Positions 50,262 to 55,598 of a stretch of DNA of 55,598 bases are shown piece after piece. Numbering within the stretch: position 1 is the stretch's first letter; each line of letters begins with the position of its first letter. The DNA is taken from assembly GCF_014897985.1 (NCBI RefSeq), contig NZ_JABUZA010000032.1, positions 1-55,598 of the forward strand, in the 5' to 3' direction. A program made the translations under genes and the position numbers. The notes under the pieces are model-generated. The model ran no database searches. It saw only the letters and a program-made list of their open reading frames with translations, and was not told the DNA's origin. This stretch comes from Halomonas colorata. GTDB lineage: Bacteria > Pseudomonadota > Gammaproteobacteria > Pseudomonadales > Halomonadaceae.

Positions 50262-51266
50262 CTATTCCATGTATAAATTTTTCAGACCGAGCCTCTCACG
50301 CAAGGTGGATGGGCCTGTCTTTTCCGGTAACATACCGGCCTGCCGCAAAAGCGGCATGACCTCGTCTATAAAACCGTTCAGGCATGTTCCGGCAAGGCTG
50401 AAGCCGTCAATGATTCCAGCACCATGCCACTGGGTGATCCTCTCGGTCACAGCTTCCGCGGTGCAGGTGTTGGTAGAACCTAGAACGGGCATGATCCGCA
50501 CGTCTGCGCGATCCCTTGCATGGCTTTTCAGGCGGAGGCTCATCTCGTCCGCGAATTTTGCGGTCGCTTCGAGGTCCATCGCCTCGGCAATCACGACATC
50601 GGCAAAGCGCGCCGCCATATCCATGTCATCCTCCGTCACCACGCTGTGAAACAAGACCGGCCTGCCCTGCGGCGGGCGCGGAACGTCCAGCGGCCCCTTG
50701 ACCGAAAAATAGTGTCCACGATGGTCGATGGGGCCGTTCCCCTCTCCGTTGACTTTCACTCGCCCGTCAGAACGTATGACGATGGCATCCGGGGACCAGC
50801 TATCCCATAACTGGTGGACCACTTCGAGAAATTCCGCATCCCGTGCGGCAACGGCCTCGACAGGCGGACGGCTCAAATCGCCATATTGCTCCTGTTGCTG
50901 ATCTGCCGACGGCGTGATGTGCCAGCCAGCCCTGCCCCGGCTGATATGATCGATGGTCGCAAGCCGCCGCGCAACGTTATAGGGCTGGCTGGTGCGCGGG
51001 GAGACGGCGGCGGCAAGACCGATGCGATCGGTTGCAGCCGCCAGCGCCGCAAAAGCCGTAAACGGCTCGTATGGAAGGAATGCACATCCTTCCCGCACCA
51101 GGCCCGCATTGTTCGCATCCCTGAAGACGAGCGCGTCGATCCCGCCCGATTCGGCGCGTTTCGCCAGTGTCAGGAGAGTTTGGAGAGCGCCGGGACGCGC
51201 GGAAACGCCATCCACCGCGGCGAGACTTTCCGGCCCGAGAATATAATTGAAATGAAGCTGTTTCAT
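50262..51266 (-). CDS. NtaA/SnaA-type FMN-dependent monooxygenase (334 aa)
   Basis: Luciferase-like flavin monooxygenase of the NtaA/SnaA/DszA group. Family segments are QLHFNYILGPESLAAV at the start, RLATIDHISRGRAGWHITPS (the GRAGWN-type site), then HRGHYFSVKGPLDVPRPPQG. These enzymes use FMNH2 from a reductase and oxidise chelators such as nitrilotriacetate, or sulfur and antibiotic compounds. The start at 51266 lies 4 bp after the stop of a homologue, so the two form a pair. It is shorter than the partner (431 aa), missing mainly the region after residue 250. The neighbouring iron permease genes suggest a ferric-chelate substrate. Confidence 0.8.
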   Translation of the reverse strand: MKQLHFNYILGPESLAAVDGVSARPGALQTLLTLAKRAESGGIDALVFRDANNAGLVREGCAFLPYEPFTAFAALAAATDRIGLAAAVSPRTSQPYNVARRLATIDHISRGRAGWHITPSADQQQEQYGDLSRPPVEAVAARDAEFLEVVHQLWDSWSPDAIVIRSDGRVKVNGEGNGPIDHRGHYFSVKGPLDVPRPPQGRPVLFHSVVTEDDMDMAARFADVVIAEAMDLEATAKFADEMSLRLKSHARDRADVRIMPVLGSTNTCTAEAVTERITQWHGAGIIDGFSLAGTCLNGFIDEVMPLLRQAGMLPEKTGPSTLRERLGLKNLYME

Positions 51267-51270
51267 ATTT

Positions 51271-52566
51271 TCAATGTCCCTTTGCAGCGAAGCGCCGGTT
51301 GTCGGGGCGCGCCAGACCGAAATGGTCGCGCAGCGTCGTTCCCGCATAGCGGGTGCGATAGAAACCGCGCCGTTGCAGGATGGGGACCACTTCTTCGACA
51401 AACAGGATATTCGCCTCAAGAGAAGGCCACATCAGCGTGAAGCCGTCGCAGGCAAAGCCCGTAAACCATTCGCTGATGAGGTCGGCCGTCTCAAGCGGCG
51501 TTCCAGCGAAAGCCAGATGCGCGCCCTGTTGCAGCACCTGACGCGGGGTCAGGCGATGCTTGCGGATCATGTCGAGATAAAGATCCGATCTTCCACGCAT
51601 TCCGTTGGTGAATCCCTGCTCGGGCAGCAGATCGAGAGGGATCGGCTCGTCGGGCGGCAATTGCGAAAGGTCGATGCCGACCATTTCCTTCATGCGCGCG
51701 CCCGCATTTTCACCCGCGCCCTGTCGCGCCGCCAGAAGGGCTTCGGCCTCCGTGCGGGTTTTCGCAACGATCGGCATCAGGCCCGGCAGGATATTGAGTT
51801 GATCGGGCGTGCGTCCGAAAGCGGCCATGCGGCGGCGAATATCGGCATAAAATTCCTGTGCGATGGAAAGGACCGGCTGGGCGGTGAAGATGACTTCCGC
51901 CCAGCGTGCGCCGAAATCCCGTCCCGCCTGCGACGAACCCGCCTGCATGCGCACCGGGCTGCCCTGTATGGGGCGCGGTATGTCGAGCGGCCCCTGAACC
52001 TCGAACCATTTTCCACGATGATCGAGGGCCGGAACGTTCCCGGGTGAGGCGTGGAGCATGCCCTCAGGCGTACAGGAGAGCGCATCTTCATCGAGGCTGT
52101 CCCACAGCGCGGTTACGACCTCGATCACCTCATGGGCACGCTCGTATCGCGTATCGTGTTCGAGATGTTCGTCGCGGCTGTAATTGGCGGCGACCGTGCC
52201 GATGGCCGTCGTCACCATGTTCCAGCCCGCGCGGCCATTGCTGAGGCGGTCGAGGCCTGCGAACATGCGCGCGAGATTATAAGGCTCGTTATAGGTGGTC
52301 GAAACGGAGGCGATCAGCCCGATATGCCTGGTCACCGTGGAAAGTGCTGAAAGAAGGGCTATGGGTTCCAGCGAAAAGCCCGGACGGTAGGTGTAGAAAT
52401 CGGCGATGAACATGGCGTCCATCAGCCCTTTCTCGGCCAGTTGCGCACGCTCCTCAAGCTGGCGCATATCGAAAAGACGGGACGGCATATCCCCCGCAAT
52501 GCGCCATGCCAGATCGAGATGATCGATACAGGAATTGAAATGAAGCTGTCGGTTCGGATGGCTCAT
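51271..52566 (-). CDS. NtaA/SnaA-type FMN-dependent monooxygenase, full length (431 aa)
   Basis: Starts MSHPNRQLHFNSCIDHLDLA. Later RMFAGLDRLSNGRAGWNMVT is the flavin-binding signature, DHRGKWFEVQGPLDIPRPIQ the second and GRTPDQLNILPGL the third. The length is usual for NtaA-type enzymes. The ATG overlaps the stop of the permease gene (ATGA), so the monooxygenases and the transporter are translationally coupled. Such coupling to an iron-chelate permease is the main hint to function: oxidative opening of an imported chelator or siderophore. The reductase partner is not in the window. Confidence 0.85.
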   Translation of the reverse strand: MSHPNRQLHFNSCIDHLDLAWRIAGDMPSRLFDMRQLEERAQLAEKGLMDAMFIADFYTYRPGFSLEPIALLSALSTVTRHIGLIASVSTTYNEPYNLARMFAGLDRLSNGRAGWNMVTTAIGTVAANYSRDEHLEHDTRYERAHEVIEVVTALWDSLDEDALSCTPEGMLHASPGNVPALDHRGKWFEVQGPLDIPRPIQGSPVRMQAGSSQAGRDFGARWAEVIFTAQPVLSIAQEFYADIRRRMAAFGRTPDQLNILPGLMPIVAKTRTEAEALLAARQGAGENAGARMKEMVGIDLSQLPPDEPIPLDLLPEQGFTNGMRGRSDLYLDMIRKHRLTPRQVLQQGAHLAFAGTPLETADLISEWFTGFACDGFTLMWPSLEANILFVEEVVPILQRRGFYRTRYAGTTLRDHFGLARPDNRRFAAKGH

Positions 52567-54584
52567 GTGCGCATACTCCGGCGGATAAGATAGATGAGAT
52601 AAGGGGCGCCGATCAGCGCAATGACGGAGCCTGCGGGCAGTTCCCCCGGCGCAATGACGAGCCGGGCAGCAATATCGGCGAGCCCGAGAAGAAGCGCACC
52701 GACCAGCACCGAAACGGGCAAGACCGCGCGCAGGGAATGGCCGCATAAAAACCGCGCCAGATGCGGCGCCAGCAGGCCGACATAGCCGACAGGCCCGGTC
52801 TGCGAAACGCAGATGGCGGCAACCGTGACGCCCGTCGCTCCGGCGGCGAGCCTGACGGGCGCGATCGCAGCACCAAGGCTGCGCGCCGTGATGTCGCCGA
52901 GCGAAAGCAGTTCGAGTTTCGTCGCCACCAGCATCGCACAGATGAAACCGGCAAGAAGCGTGGGAAACAATATCTGCACCGTGGACCAGTTGGCCCCGTA
53001 AAGTCCGCCGATGAGCCACACCATCGGATTGTCGGTAAAGCGGGTCTGCATGACCAGTATCTGCACGAATGCGCCGCAAAGGGCGGAAACGGAAATGCCG
53101 ATCAGGATGAGAAAGGTCGGTGTCAGCCTCGTGCGCCATGCAAGGATATAGACGGTGGCCGCCGCAAGCATTCCACCGGCAAGTGCCGCCATGCCGATGC
53201 CCGTCGCGCTTGCTGCGGGAAACAGCGCCACCATGAGAAGAATGCCTGCCGTCGCCCCGCCATTGACCCCGACAATCGACGAATCCGCCAGAGGATTGCG
53301 CAATGCTGCCTGAAAAAGCGCGCCGGCAAGGGCGAAACCCGCACCGGCAAGACAGGCTGCGAGAATACGCGGGCCACGCATGTCCCAGACGATCTTCTGC
53401 ATGAGCGGCGCAGCCTTGCCGGAGAGTGCCTGCATGACCTGCATTCCCGACAGCGGCAGACCGCCGACGAACATGAGACCCGCAAGCAGCGTGAGGCCGA
53501 TGAGGAGCAGAAGGGCCAAAAGCAGGATCGTGGGGGAAACATGTCCGGCTCGGCCGAAATCGAGCGATGAAGCCGCATTCATCTGCCCGCCCCGGCTGCG
53601 GCGCAGGACGAGCCACAGAAGCCATGGCGCACCGAGGGCTGCCGTAATGGCCCCCACGGGCGGTGCGCTGGTCAGGCTTCCAAGCATGTAGGTGATGCTG
53701 TCGGCGGCAAGCAACAGGCTGCTGCCCCAGAGTGCCGCGGCCGGTATCAGCGCGGCATGCCGTCTGACCCCCGCAAGCTTGACCAGATGCGGCGCGACAA
53801 GACCGACGAAGCCGATGGGACCGGTGGCGGCGACGGAAGCGCCCGTCAGCACCAGCACGACGATCAGGGTCGCGGTGACGAGCAATGCGTGTTTCTGTCC
53901 GAGGCTTCTGGCCGTATCCTCGCCGAGCCGGGCAATATCATATGCGCGCGACAGCGTGAAAGCCGCAATGAGGCAGAGGACGATCCATGGCCAGACGAGT
54001 TGCACATTGCTCCAGCCGTTCTGCCGCAGCGAACCCGCACTCCAGGTAATGAGAAACCGCGCCTCGCTCTCGTAGAGCAGCAGCAGCGCGCCGGTTATGC
54101 TTGAAATCGTCATGGCGACGATCAGTCCAGCAAGAAGAATGCGCAGCGGCGTGGCGCGAAACCCGCCCGCCAGCAGATAGACCATCAGCACGGCAACCAG
54201 ACCGCCGCAGACCGCGACGGCGATGGGCATGAAAACGATCAGGGCCGGTGCGAATATGGTGGCCAGCGCAATGAAGAAAAAACTTCCCGCGCTGATGCCG
54301 AGAATGCCCGGCGACACCATCGGATTGCGCAGGATGCTCTGCATGAGCGCGCCGGAGACGGCGAAGGCGCTGCCCGCAAGCACCCCTATGGTGGCGCGCG
54401 GCAGGCGAAAGCCGCTGACGACGTCGCGCAGCAGATCGTCATTATACGCAAAGGAGCGGATGATGTCGCCAACCCCGATCCGGGCCTCGCCATGCGCCAT
54501 ATTGAGCGCGAAAGCGGCGACGAGCGCCATGACGCCCGCCCCGATCATGCCCAGTTCGCGCAAGCATTGCCGCGGCACGCTCAC
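52563..54584 (-). CDS. Fused FecCD-type iron-siderophore permease, FhuB-like (673 aa)
   Basis: Two FecCD permease halves in one chain (first to about residue 330, second from about 345), each of about ten TM helices, as in FhuB. Repeated signatures occur: MVSPGILGISAGSFFF against ADSSIVGVNGGATAGI, and TGPIGFVGLVAPHLVKLAGV against TGPVGYVGLLAPHLARFLCG. The start is a GTG at 54584 overlapping the stop of the binding-protein gene; the upstream open frame is only its shadow. It takes ferric chelate from the binding protein. The ATPase (FhuC) is not in the window. Confidence 0.88.
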   Translation of the reverse strand: MSVPRQCLRELGMIGAGVMALVAAFALNMAHGEARIGVGDIIRSFAYNDDLLRDVVSGFRLPRATIGVLAGSAFAVSGALMQSILRNPMVSPGILGISAGSFFFIALATIFAPALIVFMPIAVAVCGGLVAVLMVYLLAGGFRATPLRILLAGLIVAMTISSITGALLLLYESEARFLITWSAGSLRQNGWSNVQLVWPWIVLCLIAAFTLSRAYDIARLGEDTARSLGQKHALLVTATLIVVLVLTGASVAATGPIGFVGLVAPHLVKLAGVRRHAALIPAAALWGSSLLLAADSITYMLGSLTSAPPVGAITAALGAPWLLWLVLRRSRGGQMNAASSLDFGRAGHVSPTILLLALLLLIGLTLLAGLMFVGGLPLSGMQVMQALSGKAAPLMQKIVWDMRGPRILAACLAGAGFALAGALFQAALRNPLADSSIVGVNGGATAGILLMVALFPAASATGIGMAALAGGMLAAATVYILAWRTRLTPTFLILIGISVSALCGAFVQILVMQTRFTDNPMVWLIGGLYGANWSTVQILFPTLLAGFICAMLVATKLELLSLGDITARSLGAAIAPVRLAAGATGVTVAAICVSQTGPVGYVGLLAPHLARFLCGHSLRAVLPVSVLVGALLLGLADIAARLVIAPGELPAGSVIALIGAPYLIYLIRRSMRT

Positions 54585-55525
54585 GTCAGAAGCGCCTTGC
54601 GGACATCGCGCAGAAACAGCCGCGCGCTCAGCGGGCCGTTGTGGATCAGCCGGTAGGGAATGGGCTGAAAGCGGTTCTCGCGCACGAAACGCAGATTGCG
54701 CCACACCGGCGTCGCCATGAGATTGGCCACACCCTTCTCATTGAAGGGCATGTAGAGAAAATCGGCATCCTGCAAGGCGATCAGCGTTTCGGCGGTGGTG
54801 ACGTTGAAGCCTTTTTCGAGATAGCGGTCGTCATCATAGGCATAGGCGAAGCCGCAACGCTGCAAAAGCTGCGCCGGCAGCGCATTGCGATTGAAGAGCA
54901 TGATTTCGGCCCCTGTGACGCCGGCATTGACATTGCCCAGCACGACAGGACGCTTGTCCAGCCCTTTCGCGACGACACTTTGCTTCATTTCCGCAAGCGT
55001 TTCATCGAGAGACGCGAGGAAATCGCCGCATTCCGCTTCCCGTCCCGTCAGACGCGCGACGGCACGCAGCGTCTCGACCATATTCGCCATCTGGTCGGGT
55101 TTTCCGGCTGGATAGGAAAGGAATGCCGCCACCGGCGCGATTTCGCCAAGCAGGGTGCGACTTTTCTGGATGCTGTTGGCGCTGCCGAGGATCAGATCCG
55201 GCTCAAGCGCCATGATGAATTCGATATTGGGTGCGGAAGACAGACCGAGATCGGTCACCTCGTCCGAAAGCCGGGGCTCGGCATCGCCGGTGAAGCGGCG
55301 ATAATTGGCGGGGCCCGTCATTCCGACCGGTTGCAGGCCCAGCGCCAGAAGAAATTCCGCACTCTGCTGGTCAAGCGCCACCACCCGCCGCGCCGGCTGC
55401 GCCAGGCATGTTTCACCCAGTTCGCTCACCGCACAGACGCGCGCCGCAAAAGCCCCTTGCGTGGATGCGGCGAAGGCGGCGAAGGCGGCAAGCCCGCAAG
55501 CGAAGCTTCTTCTCGACATCATCAT
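54581..55525 (-). CDS. FhuD-like iron-siderophore binding protein, Tat-exported (314 aa)
   Basis: The N-terminus MMMSRRSFACGLAAFAAFAA with twin Arg is a Tat signal. The mature part is a type III periplasmic binding protein: RRVVALDQQSAEFLLALGL, DLGLSSAPNIEFIMALEPDL and KRPVVLGNVNAGVTGAEIML, ending LSARLFLRDVRKALLT, as in FhuD. It delivers a ferric hydroxamate-type or other chelate to the fused permease (GTGA overlap). It is the first gene of the operon in this window; three Met codons at the start leave the exact start open. Confidence 0.85.
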   Translation of the reverse strand: MMMSRRSFACGLAAFAAFAASTQGAFAARVCAVSELGETCLAQPARRVVALDQQSAEFLLALGLQPVGMTGPANYRRFTGDAEPRLSDEVTDLGLSSAPNIEFIMALEPDLILGSANSIQKSRTLLGEIAPVAAFLSYPAGKPDQMANMVETLRAVARLTGREAECGDFLASLDETLAEMKQSVVAKGLDKRPVVLGNVNAGVTGAEIMLFNRNALPAQLLQRCGFAYAYDDDRYLEKGFNVTTAETLIALQDADFLYMPFNEKGVANLMATPVWRNLRFVRENRFQPIPYRLIHNGPLSARLFLRDVRKALLT

Positions 55526-55543
55526 CAGATTTTGCGCGGGATA

Positions 55544-55564
55544 CCCGGTACTTCTAGTGCCGGG
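55544..55564. promoter_or_regulatory. Hairpin upstream of the chelate operon
   Basis: CCCGGTACT and AGTGCCGGG (9 bp, one G-T pair, loop TCT) lie 19 bp before the first start codon. It could be the end of an upstream gene's terminator or a regulatory hairpin; the window ends soon after. Confidence 0.4.
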
Positions 55565-55598
55565 AGGGATAGCGCGTCGCTCGCAGAGCGACTCGGTT

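Noticed and set aside
51271..53625. A 784-codon minus-strand frame that would extend the full-length monooxygenase
   Set aside because: Its first 350 codons overlap the permease gene in another frame and are Arg/Ala-rich without domain content. The monooxygenase starts normally at 52566 with an ATGA overlap.

Overview
The window is a mosaic of Gram-negative (proteobacterial) mobile DNA. Its backbone resembles an F-type/SXT-IncA/C-like conjugative element. The left edge carries the end of traU and a complete, very long traN, which is the gene order of the F-like mating-pair genes. A second backbone block (about 22.7-42.3 kb) carries a lytic transglycosylase, a DUF1845/AcaB-like protein, a CobS-like AAA ATPase, a Bet/RecT annealase, a YqaJ exonuclease, a DUF3150 protein, a CobT-like VWA protein, a toprim primase, topoisomerase III and a tyrosine integrase. 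That combination of recombination and DNA-processing genes is typical of SXT/R391 and IncA/C elements. No replication initiator, rRNA, tRNA or CRISPR array was recognised.

Cargo lies between the two backbone blocks (4.5-22.6 kb). It starts with an RCC1-repeat remnant and a small recombinase/HTH module with its own palindromic operators. Next comes an iron-uptake cassette on the minus strand: YbtX-like MFS, two YbtP/YbtQ-like half ABC transporters, a Fur-family protein and a FyuA-like TonB receptor, with a divergent PchR/YbtA-like AraC regulator and a Fur box between them. No siderophore biosynthesis gene is present, so the cassette looks like a scavenging system for yersiniabactin- or pyochelin-type siderophores. 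Its right side is cut by an IS1380-family element lying against a fragment of a second one. A LysE-type exporter and several small genes follow.

In the second backbone block almost every separately spaced gene between 24.4 and 36.9 kb is preceded by a nested hairpin leader. The stems differ in sequence but keep pairing, followed in most copies by GTGTG. A nearly perfect 50-bp direct repeat precedes each of the two gene runs (24323 and 30174). These two repeat families suggest an undescribed regulatory layer over the recombination/DNA-processing genes.

Right of the integrase (42.3-49 kb) are a broken adhesin fragment, a Tus-like replication-terminus protein, a lipoprotein, a gene cut by a TnpB element with a readable omega-RNA tail, and an IncP-type traK-oriT-traJ module with a 10-bp-phased TGCGATT array. 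An insertion-sequence graveyard follows (IS30 remnant, ISNCY remnant, complete IS30). Beyond it (49.3-55.6 kb) codon and protein character changes to what looks alphaproteobacterial (Brucella/Ochrobactrum-like, an inference). This part holds a GntR regulator and a compact minus-strand operon of an FhuD-like binding protein, a fused FhuB-like permease and two NtaA/SnaA-type flavin monooxygenases, which may import and dismantle a ferric chelate.

Functions come from motif and family recognition by eye. No database search or folding calculation was run.
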